Shown here: piece after piece, positions 1 to 6,386 of the stretch | Numbering within the stretch: the first letter of the stretch is position 1 | Layout: each line of letters begins with the position of its first letter | Assembly (NCBI GenBank): GCA_039024375.1 | Contig: JBCCQK010000138.1 | Span: 1 to 16,356 of the forward strand | Reading direction: 5' to 3' | Length of the DNA: 16,356 nt | Origin: JAFMDF01 sp039024375 | GTDB taxonomy: Bacteria; Bacteroidota; Bacteroidia; Chitinophagales; Saprospiraceae | Notes under the pieces: generated by a model | Seen by the model: only the letters and a program-made list of their open reading frames with translations | Told to the model about the DNA's origin: nothing | Databases searched by the model: none | Made by a program: the position numbers and the translations under genes

Positions 1-2
1 AG

Positions 3-107
3 CAAAATCAAGCGGCCAAGCAAGTCGTTTTGGAAGCGGGGCAAATGCTGGCCAGAAAAGAAGGTTATTCTTCCGTTCGAGTAAACGTCAATGTTGACCC
101 GTACTAG
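3..107 (+). CDS. priA: 3' end of probable primosomal protein N' (replication restart helicase PriA), partial
   Basis: This is the last 34 codons of a gene that enters from the left edge, in the frame starting at base 3 and ending with TAG at 105-107. The peptide ends in VRVNVNVDPY. PriA proteins commonly end in a short strand reading roughly 'V-x-x-D-V-D-P', preceded by a helix rich in Lys/Arg and Leu; here that helix would be the stretch around QMLARKEGY. PriA is the 3'-5' helicase that reloads the replisome at collapsed forks. The assignment rests only on this C-terminal signature, so it is moderate. The other two frames also stay open for only a short distance, which leaves some doubt about the frame. 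The stop codon is the first triplet of a heptamer repeat tract. Confidence 0.5.
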   Translation, partial: QNQAAKQVVLEAGQMLARKEGYSSVRVNVNVDPY

Positions 108-145
108 TGTAGTGATTAGTAATTAGGGACTAGTAACTAGTTAAC
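105..145 (+). repeat. Heptamer-phased tract beginning at a stop codon (copy 1)
   Basis: Starting at the TAG stop of the priA-like gene, the sequence reads TAGT, GTAGT, then four consecutive 7-mers of the form NN(T/C)TAG(T/G): GATTAGT, AATTAGG, GACTAGT, AACTAGT. The first 13 bases differ at one position from the minus-strand sequence that starts at the DPP IV stop codon (11211 downward). The tract places TAG triplets in all three forward frames. Confidence 0.6.
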
Positions 146-337
146 CAAAGTATTGATATAATTACTTTAATGTGGTCGCCAACCAGAATGAATAGCTTGC
201 CCGTGCGGGATAGTTTTTGCACTTCGTAAGACGAATATTTTCAATTTACGACACATTAATATCATTCATCATTCATTTGGCATATACATTATTACTTGTC
301 ATAGTTTATCAAAAAATAAGGTTAAATAAAAGAAAAT

Positions 338-2260
338 ATGCAGTCACACAACGAGCAAAAATTACCTGGCAATACTACTCTACCAAGTTCTCCAGAAGCA
401 TTAGCGGCACTTATCAATGCAGACCAAGGCAGTTATAAATACTCGGTAGAAGATTTTTTTAAAAATCCAGAAAAAACGGGTTATCAGCTTTCACCCGATG
501 GTCAATATTTTTCCTATCTGGCCCCTTTCGAACGTCGGATGAATATTTTTGTCCAAAAAATCGGGGCAAAGGAAGCAGTGCAGATTACTCACGAAACCGA
601 CCGCAATATTGGGGGTTACTTTTGGAAAGGGAACAATCGAATTGTTTATGTGAAAGACAGTGGTGGCGACGAGAATTTTAAACTATTTGCGGTGGACAGT
701 GATGGCAAAAATGTGAAGGACTTAACGCCTTTCGACCAGATAAAAATTGAACTAATTGATGATTTGGACGACCAACCCGCCGAAATCATCATCGGAATGA
801 ATAAGAACAATCCGATGTTGTTCGAGCCGTACCGCATCAATATCAATAATGGTATGTACGAACAGATAGCGACGAATGGTAATCCCGCCGAACCCATTAC
901 TCAATGGATAACCGACCACGATGGAAAGCTGCGAATAGCGGTACAAATGGTCGATGGTATCAATCAGAAAATTATTTACCGAGCGGACGAACAATCGGAT
1001 TTTCAAGAGGTATTTACTACTAACTTTAAGGTAAGTTTTCAACCATTATTTTTTGACTTTGATAACCAACATACCGTATTTGTTTCTTCTAATATTGGAC
1101 GTGATAAATCCGTCATTGTGCGATACGATATGTTGAATAAAAAAGAGGTGGGCGCACTACTTTTTGCTCACGATGAAGTGGATGTGTCGCAGTTGATGTA
1201 TTCCAAAAAGCGAAAAGTATTAACAGGAGTTGCCTATACTACTTGGAAAAGACATTTTCATTTTTTCGATACACAAAGAGCCGATTTACAAGCTACACTC
1301 GAAAAACAGCTACCAGGCTACGAGGTAATCTTGGCCAGTCACAGCAAGGACGAGACGAAGTACATGGTTCGAACGTACAGCGACAAATCGCTCGGTGCTT
1401 ACTATTTTTACGATGTGCCTGAACGTTTATTGAGTAAAATTGTCGAAGTTGGTCCTTGGATAGATGAGGCAGAGATGGCAGAGATGCAGCCTATCGAATA
1501 CACGAGTAGAGATGGGTTGACGATACACGGTTATTTATCGCTTCCCAAAGTAGATAAACCCGAAAATCTACCAACGGTGATTTTACCGCATGGTGGCCCT
1601 TGGTTTCGAGATAGTTGGGGCTTCCATCCCGAAGTATTATTATTGACTAATCGAGGATACGCCGTATTGCAAGTTAATTTTAGAGGAAGTACGGGATACG
1701 GTCGAGACTTTTGGGAGAAGAGTTTCAAGCAGTGGGGGCAGAATATGCAGCACGATATTACAGATGGCGTACATTGGCTTATTGAAAAAGGTATTACCAA
1801 CCCAGACAAAATTGCTATTTACGGCGGCAGTTACGGCGGTTACGCGACCTTAGCGGGCATTACCTTTACCCCCGATTTATACTGCTGCGCCATTGACTAC
1901 GTGGGGGTTTCCAATCTATTCACATTTATGAATACGATTCCCCCCTATTGGAAACCTTATCTAGAAACGCTGTACGAAATGGTCGGTCATCCCGAACGAG
2001 ACAAAGAAATGATGGCGGCGTATTCCCCCGCTTTGCACGTCGATAAAATTCAAGTACCGCTATTTGTCGTACAAGGAGCTAACGACCCAAGGGTAAATAT
2101 CGACGAAGCGGACCAGATTGTAGCATCTTTAAGAAATCGGGGAATTGATGTGCCGTATATGGTTAAGTACAATGAAGGTCACGGTTTTCAAAATGAAGAA
2201 AATCGATTTGAATTCTACAAGGCAATGACGGGCTTTCTGTATTTACATTTAAGTACCTAA
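338..2260 (+). CDS. S9 family prolyl oligopeptidase-like serine peptidase, cytosolic
   Basis: A 640-residue protein with the S9 layout: an N-terminal beta-propeller-like region (about 40-380) and a C-terminal alpha/beta-hydrolase domain (about 390-640). The triad can be placed: nucleophile Ser498 in GGSYGG, Asp583 in GANDPRV and His615 in EGHGF, with spacing usual for S9. Family members cleave short peptides, often after proline or releasing acylated N-terminal residues. The sequence around the triad resembles the S9C acylaminoacyl-peptidase-like group, but substrate cannot be read from it. There is no signal peptide: the N-terminus is polar (MQSHNEQKLPG), so it probably acts in the cytoplasm, unlike the exported S9 enzyme at 11209-13443. 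The ATG at 338 follows an A-rich leader without a Shine-Dalgarno sequence. A weak -7-like box (TAGTTTAT, 302-309) lies upstream. No convincing terminator follows. Confidence 0.9.
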   Translation: MQSHNEQKLPGNTTLPSSPEALAALINADQGSYKYSVEDFFKNPEKTGYQLSPDGQYFSYLAPFERRMNIFVQKIGAKEAVQITHETDRNIGGYFWKGNNRIVYVKDSGGDENFKLFAVDSDGKNVKDLTPFDQIKIELIDDLDDQPAEIIIGMNKNNPMLFEPYRININNGMYEQIATNGNPAEPITQWITDHDGKLRIAVQMVDGINQKIIYRADEQSDFQEVFTTNFKVSFQPLFFDFDNQHTVFVSSNIGRDKSVIVRYDMLNKKEVGALLFAHDEVDVSQLMYSKKRKVLTGVAYTTWKRHFHFFDTQRADLQATLEKQLPGYEVILASHSKDETKYMVRTYSDKSLGAYYFYDVPERLLSKIVEVGPWIDEAEMAEMQPIEYTSRDGLTIHGYLSLPKVDKPENLPTVILPHGGPWFRDSWGFHPEVLLLTNRGYAVLQVNFRGSTGYGRDFWEKSFKQWGQNMQHDITDGVHWLIEKGITNPDKIAIYGGSYGGYATLAGITFTPDLYCCAIDYVGVSNLFTFMNTIPPYWKPYLETLYEMVGHPERDKEMMAAYSPALHVDKIQVPLFVVQGANDPRVNIDEADQIVASLRNRGIDVPYMVKYNEGHGFQNEENRFEFYKAMTGFLYLHLST

Positions 2261-2377
2261 CCTAAGGGAGAATCAACATTTAATCCCACTGAAAATCTGG
2301 ACAAAATCTAAAAGTACCTGTGGTGCTGACTACTTTTGAAAAACTGTTACAGGTTATTCTTTACACGTTCCTAAACG
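2261..2377. other. Intergenic spacer with no recognised gene
   Basis: Between the S9 peptidase stop and the GIY-YIG relic I see no coding signal. A 7-bp inverted repeat, AAAAGTA (about 2310) and TACTTTT (about 2330), could form a hairpin with a loop of about 14 bases. It has no adjoining T tract on either strand, so I do not call it a terminator. Confidence 0.4.
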
Positions 2378-2522
2378 CTTTTTTCACCAAAGGCCGATGT
2401 TTGGCAGCAAAAGATTTTTCGGAGCGTTCATTGTGAAACTTGAGTTACAGTTTTAAATTATCGGTTTGTCCTAAGTAATATTTATCAGCAGTAGCCGAGT
2501 AAAGAATATACACCCAAAATAT
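2378..2522 (-). pseudogene. Decayed copy of the neighbouring GIY-YIG nuclease gene
   Basis: Read on the minus strand from 2522, the frame gives FWVYILYSATADKYYLGQT and continues colinear with the intact gene at 2678-2956 for about 45 residues, up to KHRPL. Three lesions are visible. The start codon ATG has become ATA (2520-2522). The codon for Arg26, the conserved arginine of the GIY-YIG fold, is a TAA stop at 2445-2447. Homology disappears after the KHRP motif, so the C-terminal third with the catalytic glutamate is missing. It follows a terminator and a tRNA relic in the same order as the intact set, so it is the distal half of a tandem duplication. Confidence 0.85.
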
Positions 2523-2541
2523 ACACTTGGATTTTTAGCAT

Positions 2542-2574
2542 AAAAAAGCCCAACTGTAAAAACAATCGGGCTTT
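2542..2574 (-). terminator. Rho-independent terminator after the tRNA-Asn relic
   Basis: Minus-strand hairpin with arms AAAGCCCGATTG and CAGTTGGGCTTT (one G-T pair) followed by a run of six T. It is a near copy of the terminator at 2976-3009 and belongs to the decayed unit. Confidence 0.8.
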
Positions 2575-2590
2575 ACTAGCGCCTCTTCTA

Positions 2591-2608
2591 TTCCGATGAC
2601 AATCGGAA
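2591..2608. repeat. Palindrome replacing the T-loop region of the tRNA relic
   Basis: TTCCGATGACAATCGGAA: a 7-bp perfect stem (TTCCGAT/ATCGGAA) with loop GACA. It stands where the intact tRNA has six bases (GGGCTC on the + strand). Confidence 0.8.
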
Positions 2609-2630
2609 GAACCTAGGACCTAAGGGTTAA

Positions 2631-2649
2631 TCCCGTCTGTCGGACGGGA
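2631..2649. repeat. Palindrome replacing the anticodon region of the tRNA relic
   Basis: TCCCGTCTGTCGGACGGGA: a 7-bp perfect stem (TCCCGTC/GACGGGA) with loop TGTCG. It stands where the intact tRNA has about eight bases (CAGTCCGG on the + strand), removing part of the anticodon loop. Confidence 0.8.
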
Positions 2650-2677
2650 GCGCTCTAACCAACTGAGCTAAAGAGAT

Positions 2678-2956
2678 TCATAGTTTGGCTAATAAGGCAG
2701 CAACGATATTTTCGTCTTTAATAAGCGATTCGAGATACTTTCTACTTTTACGTTTTTTAATTCGTCGCTCAGTCCTTACAGCTTGTGGACGGTTCTCTAC
2801 TTGAATGCTTCTTTTTAAGACCCAAGGCCGATGTTTGGAGGTAAAGGACTTTTCAGAAAGTTCGTTGTGGAATTTTAGTCGTAGTTCTAAATTATCTGTT
2901 TGACCGACATAGTACTTGTCATCGGTAGCTGAATAAAAAATATATACCCAAAACAT
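2678..2956 (-). CDS. Single-domain GIY-YIG nuclease family protein
   Basis: A 92-residue protein consisting only of a GIY-YIG fold. Visible landmarks are VYI (4-6) with YVG (16-18), which form the GIY-YIG motif, Arg26 in LRLKFHN, His30, a KHRPW segment (41-45) and the probable metal-binding Glu63 in RTERRIKKRKS. It resembles the small UPF0213-like GIY-YIG proteins common in bacteria, whose biological role is not settled; DNA nicking or repair-type activity is inferred from the fold. It has no homing-type DNA-binding domain. It lies 20 bases beyond the tRNA-Asn terminator on the same strand and has no clear promoter of its own, so it may rely on readthrough. A decayed second copy with its own tRNA and terminator relics follows immediately downstream. 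Confidence 0.88.
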   Translation of the reverse strand: MFWVYIFYSATDDKYYVGQTDNLELRLKFHNELSEKSFTSKHRPWVLKRSIQVENRPQAVRTERRIKKRKSRKYLESLIKDENIVAALLAKL

Positions 2957-2975
2957 ACACTTCGATTTTTAGCAT

Positions 2976-3009
2976 AAAAAAAGCCCGACTGTAAAAACAA
3001 TCGGGCTTT
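2976..3009 (-). terminator. Rho-independent terminator of tRNA-Asn
   Basis: On the minus strand AAAGCCCGATTG pairs with CAGTCGGGCTTT around a short A/T loop and is followed by seven T. It begins 6 bases after the tRNA 3' end. Confidence 0.88.
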
Positions 3010-3014
3010 ACTAG

Positions 3015-3088
3015 CGCCTCTTCTAGGGCTCGAACCTAGGACCTACGGATTAACAGTCCGGCGCTCTAACCAACTGAGCTAAAGAGGC
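3015..3088 (-). tRNA. tRNA-Asn (anticodon GTT)
   Basis: The minus strand folds as a cloverleaf: acceptor GCCTCTT/AAGAGGC, D arm GCTC-loop-GAGC, anticodon loop CTGTTAA with anticodon GTT, and T arm with loop GTTCGAGCC flanked by CTAG-type pairs. The loop and flanks (GGACTGTTAATCCGTAGGTC) are typical of bacterial tRNA-Asn. CCA is not encoded. A promoter lies at 3107-3137 and a terminator immediately downstream. Confidence 0.95.
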
Positions 3089-3106
3089 TTACTTTATAAG
3101 CGGCTG

Positions 3107-3137
3107 CAAAGTTAAATTATTCGAAAATAACTTGCAA
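3107..3137 (-). promoter_or_regulatory. Predicted promoter of tRNA-Asn
   Basis: On the minus strand a TTG (3135-3137) is followed after 20 bases by TAACTTTG (3107-3114), an exact match to the Bacteroidota -7 consensus TAnnTTTG. The box ends 18 bases before the tRNA. Confidence 0.7.
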
Positions 3138-3184
3138 TATTTTTTTAAAATAAATATTAGCTTTTTTCACGCCTTCGCATAACC

Positions 3185-3215
3185 TTTTCAAAAGCAAATA
3201 GTATAACTAACTTTG
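3185..3215 (+). promoter_or_regulatory. Predicted promoter of the PfkB-family kinase gene
   Basis: TAACTTTG at 3208-3215 matches TAnnTTTG exactly. A T-rich TTTTC (3185-3189) stands at the -33 position with an 18-base spacer. It is divergent from the tRNA-Asn promoter about 100 bases away. Confidence 0.55.
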
Positions 3216-3269
3216 TAAATAGAAGGTTTCTTGTTGAGAAATAATTTTTGAAAAAAATAAATTAAAAAT

Positions 3270-4202
3270 ATGAGTTTAGTTATTGTTGGTACGGTTGCTT
3301 TTGATACCATCGAAACGCCCTACGGCAAGGCGGACATGGTCGTTGGAGGTGCCGCTTTGTACGGAAGTATTGCTGCTTCGCACTACACCAAAAATGTACA
3401 ATTAGTAGCGGTGATTGGAGGTGATTTCCCGCAGGATGAGTTGGATTTTATGGCATCAAGAGGTATTGACCAAGAGGGACTCCAAATCAAAAAAGACCAG
3501 AAGTCTTTCTACTGGTCAGGTCGCTACCACAACAATATGAACTCTAGAGATACGCTCATTACGGATTTGAACGTCTTGGCTGACTTCGACCCAGTTTTAC
3601 CCGAAAGCTACAAAGAAACGGATTACGTTATGCTGGGGAATTTGCAACCCGAAGTTCAAATGCGAGTCATTGAGCAAATGAACAAACGCCCCAAATTGGT
3701 TATCATGGATACCATGAATTTTTGGATGGACATTGCGATGGATAGCTTGAAAAAGACGATTGCTAAAGTGGATGTATTGACTATCAATGACGAAGAGGCA
3801 AGACAATTGTCAGGAGAATATTCTTTAGTGAAAGCCGCAGCAAAGATTTTGGACATGGGGCCAACCTACTTGGTCATCAAGAAAGGAGAACACGGTGCAT
3901 TGTTGTTTGATAAGGACAATGTTTTTTCTGCACCCGCTCTACCACTGGCGGAAGTATTTGACCCAACGGGGGCGGGCGACACCTTCGCAGGTGCTTTTGG
4001 CGGCTATCTAGCGGCAACGGATGATATTTCTTTCGAAAATATGAAGCGGGCGATTATTCACGGTTCAGCAATGGCTTCCTTTTGTGTGGAAAAATTTAGT
4101 AATGAGCGTTTGAAATCATTGACTTCGGAAGAAGTAGATACCCGTTTGCAAAAATTTGTAACGTTGACTAGTTTTGAATTAGCGGCAACGAATGTAGCGT
4201 AA
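3270..4202 (+). CDS. PfkB-family carbohydrate/nucleoside kinase
   Basis: A 310-residue ribokinase-fold protein. The N-terminal substrate-site segment with the paired glycines is VVGGAALYGSIAAS (residues 25-38). The C-terminal PfkB signature is DPTGAGDTFAGAF (231-243), in which Asp237 is the expected catalytic base and the preceding Gly-Ala-Gly forms the anion hole. Enzymes of this family transfer the ATP gamma-phosphate to a hydroxymethyl group of a sugar, nucleoside or related compound in the cytoplasm. Substrate is not readable from the sequence, and length and motifs fit ribokinase, fructokinase and adenosine kinase-like members alike. The start at 3270 is preceded by an A-rich leader about 54 bases downstream of a good -7 box. 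The gene has its own promoter and terminator, so it is probably monocistronic. Confidence 0.9.
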   Translation: MSLVIVGTVAFDTIETPYGKADMVVGGAALYGSIAASHYTKNVQLVAVIGGDFPQDELDFMASRGIDQEGLQIKKDQKSFYWSGRYHNNMNSRDTLITDLNVLADFDPVLPESYKETDYVMLGNLQPEVQMRVIEQMNKRPKLVIMDTMNFWMDIAMDSLKKTIAKVDVLTINDEEARQLSGEYSLVKAAAKILDMGPTYLVIKKGEHGALLFDKDNVFSAPALPLAEVFDPTGAGDTFAGAFGGYLAATDDISFENMKRAIIHGSAMASFCVEKFSNERLKSLTSEEVDTRLQKFVTLTSFELAATNVA

Positions 4203-4234
4203 GCATAGTTGTTGTTCAATAATACTTATTGTCG

Positions 4235-4275
4235 GAAAGCCAGTTAGATATTTTGAAAATCTAGCTGGCTTTCTT
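4235..4275 (+). terminator. Probable terminator of the PfkB-family kinase gene
   Basis: GAAAGCCAGTTAGAT and ATCTAGCTGGCTTTC form a long stem with one internal mismatch around an A/T loop, followed by TTATT rather than a clean T run. The stem starts about 33 bases after the stop codon. Confidence 0.65.
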
Positions 4276-4309
4276 ATTGGAAAAACGGGCGAGAACTCAA
4301 ATCATTTAC

Positions 4310-4341
4310 TTTCCATACTATCAAAGATTTACGTAGCTTTG
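4310..4341 (+). promoter_or_regulatory. Predicted promoter of the NTP pyrophosphohydrolase gene
   Basis: TAGCTTTG at 4334-4341 matches TAnnTTTG. TTTC at 4310-4313 sits at the -33 position with a 20-base spacer. The ATG follows 25 bases after the -7 box. Confidence 0.55.
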
Positions 4342-4366
4342 CTCGCTCATCATTTTAACTACATCT

Positions 4367-4837
4367 ATGGAAAAACTAGACGCATTAAATCAAGTTGCCG
4401 AATTTCACCAAACATTCAAACACCCTATCGAACCCACTCCGATTATTCCTGCCGAAAAACGTTGCCAGTTGCGAGTTTCTTTATTGGCCGAAGAGTTGAA
4501 AGAATTGGAAACAGCCATTGCTGAAAAGGATTTGGTGGAAATCGCCGACGCGCTTTGCGACCTTCAATACGTCTTATCGGGAGCTGTCTTGGAGTTTGGT
4601 TTAGGGGATAAATTTCGTCAGCTTTTCGACGAAGTACAACGCTCGAATATGAGCAAAACTTGTCAATCAGAAGCCGAAGCACGGGCAACAATGGCGCACT
4701 ACAAAGCAACTCAAGGAGTAGAAAGTTACTTTAAAAAAGAAGGAAATCACTACCTAGTTTTTCGACAATCAGATAACAAAACATTGAAATCTATTAACTA
4801 CTCGCCCGCCAATTTGAAGCGTATTTTAGAAAAATAA
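4367..4837 (+). CDS. MazG-like nucleoside triphosphate pyrophosphohydrolase
   Basis: A 156-residue, mostly helical protein with the metal-binding pattern of the all-alpha NTP pyrophosphatase superfamily: EELKE (Glu42, Glu43, Glu46) followed twelve residues later by EIADAL (Glu58, Asp61) and Asp65. These acidic residues coordinate the magnesium ions that split an NTP into NMP and pyrophosphate. Family members sanitise the nucleotide pool or act on specific modified nucleotides; the exact substrate is unknown. The C-terminal 50 residues (about 105-156, with YFKKEGNHYLVFRQSDNKTLKSI) lie beyond the core and may help binding or dimerisation. A start at 4367 fits the motif positions and lies behind a -7 box. 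The gene ends 43 bases before the sulfatase gene, which has its own putative promoter. Confidence 0.82.
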   Translation: MEKLDALNQVAEFHQTFKHPIEPTPIIPAEKRCQLRVSLLAEELKELETAIAEKDLVEIADALCDLQYVLSGAVLEFGLGDKFRQLFDEVQRSNMSKTCQSEAEARATMAHYKATQGVESYFKKEGNHYLVFRQSDNKTLKSINYSPANLKRILEK

Positions 4838-4840
4838 GTA

Positions 4841-4881
4841 TAGTTTTGTAGCTTAGCGAGGGTTATCACTAAACTACAAAA
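4841..4881 (+). promoter_or_regulatory. Predicted sulfatase promoter with overlapping inverted repeat
   Basis: TAGTTTTG at 4841-4848 matches TAnnTTTG, although no well-spaced -33 box is visible. An inverted repeat overlaps it: TTTTGTAGCTTAG (4844-4856) against CTAAACTACAAAA (4869-4881), 12 of 13 positions complementary, ending at the first base of the start codon. This could be an operator at DNA level or a leader hairpin. Confidence 0.45.
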
Positions 4882-6344
4882 TGATGATGAAAAACCAATG
4901 CTTTCTTAGTGTTCTACTTTTTTTGGTATTGATTGCTTGCCAATCGACTGAAACGAATGATTTTTCTACGAAACAGCCACCTAACATCGTCCTCATCTTT
5001 ACGGATGACCAAGGGTATCAAGATTTAAGTTGCTACGGTTCGCCCGATATTCAGACGCCAAATATTGACCAAATGGCGAAAGAAGGTGCCCGTTTTACCA
5101 ATTTTTACGTTTCTCAACCCGTTTGTTCGGCCTCTAGGGCTTCTCTGCTGACGGGTTGCTACGCCAATCGAGTTGGCGTTTCGGGCGCTTTTAGTCCCTA
5201 CGCCGGTAAAGGGTTAGCACCCGAAGAGGAAACCATTGCCGAAATTTTAAAACCCTTGGGCTACGCTACGGCTATTTATGGTAAATGGCATTTGGGTTCC
5301 GAATCCCAATTTTTACCCACTAATCAAGGATTCGACGAATATTTTGGAATTCCTTATTCCAATGATATGTGGCCGTTGCATCCGTGGCAAGGAACGGTCT
5401 TTAATTTTCCAACGTTGCCACTAATAGAAAACGATAAAGTCATTGATTCCTTGGTGGACAATCAAGATTTAATTACTACTTGGTACACCGAACGAGCGGT
5501 TAATTTTATCAACAAAAACAAAAATCAACCTTTCTTTTTGTACGTTCCTCACAGTATGCCGCACGTTCCTTTATACGTATCGGACAAGTTCCGTGGAAAA
5601 TCTAAAGCAGGTTTGTACGGTGATGTCATTGAAGAAATTGACTGGTCGGTCGGAGAAATTTTGAAAGCCATTGATAGCAATGGATTGAGAGAGAATACAC
5701 TCGTTATTTTTACTTCGGACAACGGCCCTTGGTTGTCTTACGGAGGCCATTCGGGGAGGGCTTTACCTTTGAGAGAAGGAAAAGGCACCGCTTTGGAAGG
5801 AGGTGTTCGAGTGCCCTGCGTTATGCGCTGGCCCGCTAAAATCAACCCTGGGACTGAGGTCAATCAACCAGCGATGACGATTGATATTTTGCCGACTGTT
5901 GCGCAGGCGACGGGCGCAAAATTACCTAGTAGAAAAATTGATGGCGCAGATATGACGTATTTGTTAGAAGGTAAAAAAGATGCTTTACCACATCATCAAG
6001 CGTACTATTTTTATTACAAATCCAACGAACTGCACGGTATACTAAGTAGCGACGGACGTTGGAAATTGTACCTACCTCACCAATACCGTTCACTCAATGG
6101 TCGAGTTGGCACCAACGATGGATTACCCATCAAATACGAGCAAAACCAAATAGGGCAAGAACTGTATGACCTTACGAATGACATCGAAGAAACGCAGAAC
6201 GTAGCTGACCAACACCCCAAAATCGTTGAAAAATTGCTACAACACGCAGAAATGGCGAGAGCAGAATTGGGCGATAAATTGACAGATAGAGTTGGTAAAG
6301 GCGTTCGACCACTCGGTCAAATAGAAAAAAGGGCCACCAAGTAG
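4881..6344 (+). CDS. Type I (formylglycine-dependent) sulfatase, lipoprotein
   Basis: A 487-residue arylsulfatase-family enzyme. The N-terminus is a lipoprotein signal: hydrophobic residues 8-18 and lipobox LIAC with Cys20, so the mature protein should be lipid-anchored in the periplasm or at the cell surface. Asp42 and Asp43 in FTDDQGY bind calcium. The activation motif CSASRASLLTG starts at Cys82, the residue a formylglycine-generating enzyme would oxidise; Asp280 and Asn281 in TSDNGPW complete the metal site. The family hydrolyses sulfate esters, frequently on sulfated polysaccharides in marine Bacteroidota. No SusC/SusD pair or glycoside hydrolase lies nearby, so this is an isolated sulfatase with unknown substrate. 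ATG occurs three times in a row at the start; the first is taken because it abuts the leader, but the second or third would change little. Confidence 0.92.
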   Translation: MMMKNQCFLSVLLFLVLIACQSTETNDFSTKQPPNIVLIFTDDQGYQDLSCYGSPDIQTPNIDQMAKEGARFTNFYVSQPVCSASRASLLTGCYANRVGVSGAFSPYAGKGLAPEEETIAEILKPLGYATAIYGKWHLGSESQFLPTNQGFDEYFGIPYSNDMWPLHPWQGTVFNFPTLPLIENDKVIDSLVDNQDLITTWYTERAVNFINKNKNQPFFLYVPHSMPHVPLYVSDKFRGKSKAGLYGDVIEEIDWSVGEILKAIDSNGLRENTLVIFTSDNGPWLSYGGHSGRALPLREGKGTALEGGVRVPCVMRWPAKINPGTEVNQPAMTIDILPTVAQATGAKLPSRKIDGADMTYLLEGKKDALPHHQAYYFYYKSNELHGILSSDGRWKLYLPHQYRSLNGRVGTNDGLPIKYEQNQIGQELYDLTNDIEETQNVADQHPKIVEKLLQHAEMARAELGDKLTDRVGKGVRPLGQIEKRATK

Positions 6345-6380
6345 TTGTGGAATTCCTTATTTTTGTAAAACCACAAACTA
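6342..6380 (+). promoter_or_regulatory. Putative -7 box flanked by an inverted repeat before the rhodanese gene
   Basis: TATTTTTG at 6358-6365 fits TAnnTTTG. It lies in the loop between TAGTTGTGG (6342-6350) and CCACAAACTA (6371-6380), which are complementary apart from one extra base. The -33 box is not convincing. The arrangement resembles the region before the sulfatase gene. Confidence 0.4.
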
Positions 6381-6386
6381 CAATTT

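Larger units (their letters stand above)
2580..2677 (-). pseudogene. tRNA-Asn relic carrying two palindromic replacements
   Basis: The minus strand keeps the D arm (AGCTCAGTTGGTTAGAGCGC), the variable region GGTCCTAGGTTC and the 3' acceptor strand AAGAGGC of the intact tRNA-Asn at 3015-3088. Two internal segments differ. The 5' anticodon stem and loop bases are replaced by an 18-19 base palindrome (2631-2649), and the T-loop/3' T-stem bases by another (2591-2608). The 5' acceptor bases are AT instead of GC, which breaks two acceptor pairs. No functional anticodon arm or T arm can form in the usual way, so I call it a pseudogene. Its 5' end directly abuts the stop codon of the intact GIY-YIG gene. 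Confidence 0.85.

Noticed and set aside
195..218. GC-rich palindrome CCCGTGCGGG followed by a T run, as a terminator for the priA-like gene
   Set aside because: The stem is only four base pairs with a two-base loop, too tight to fold, and the T run is displaced by several bases.
217..438. A 73-codon + strand frame overlapping the start of the S9 peptidase gene
   Set aside because: It overlaps the first 100 bases of a confident gene in another frame, and its sequence shows no recognisable domain. The hydrophobic stretch comes from A/T-rich intergenic DNA.
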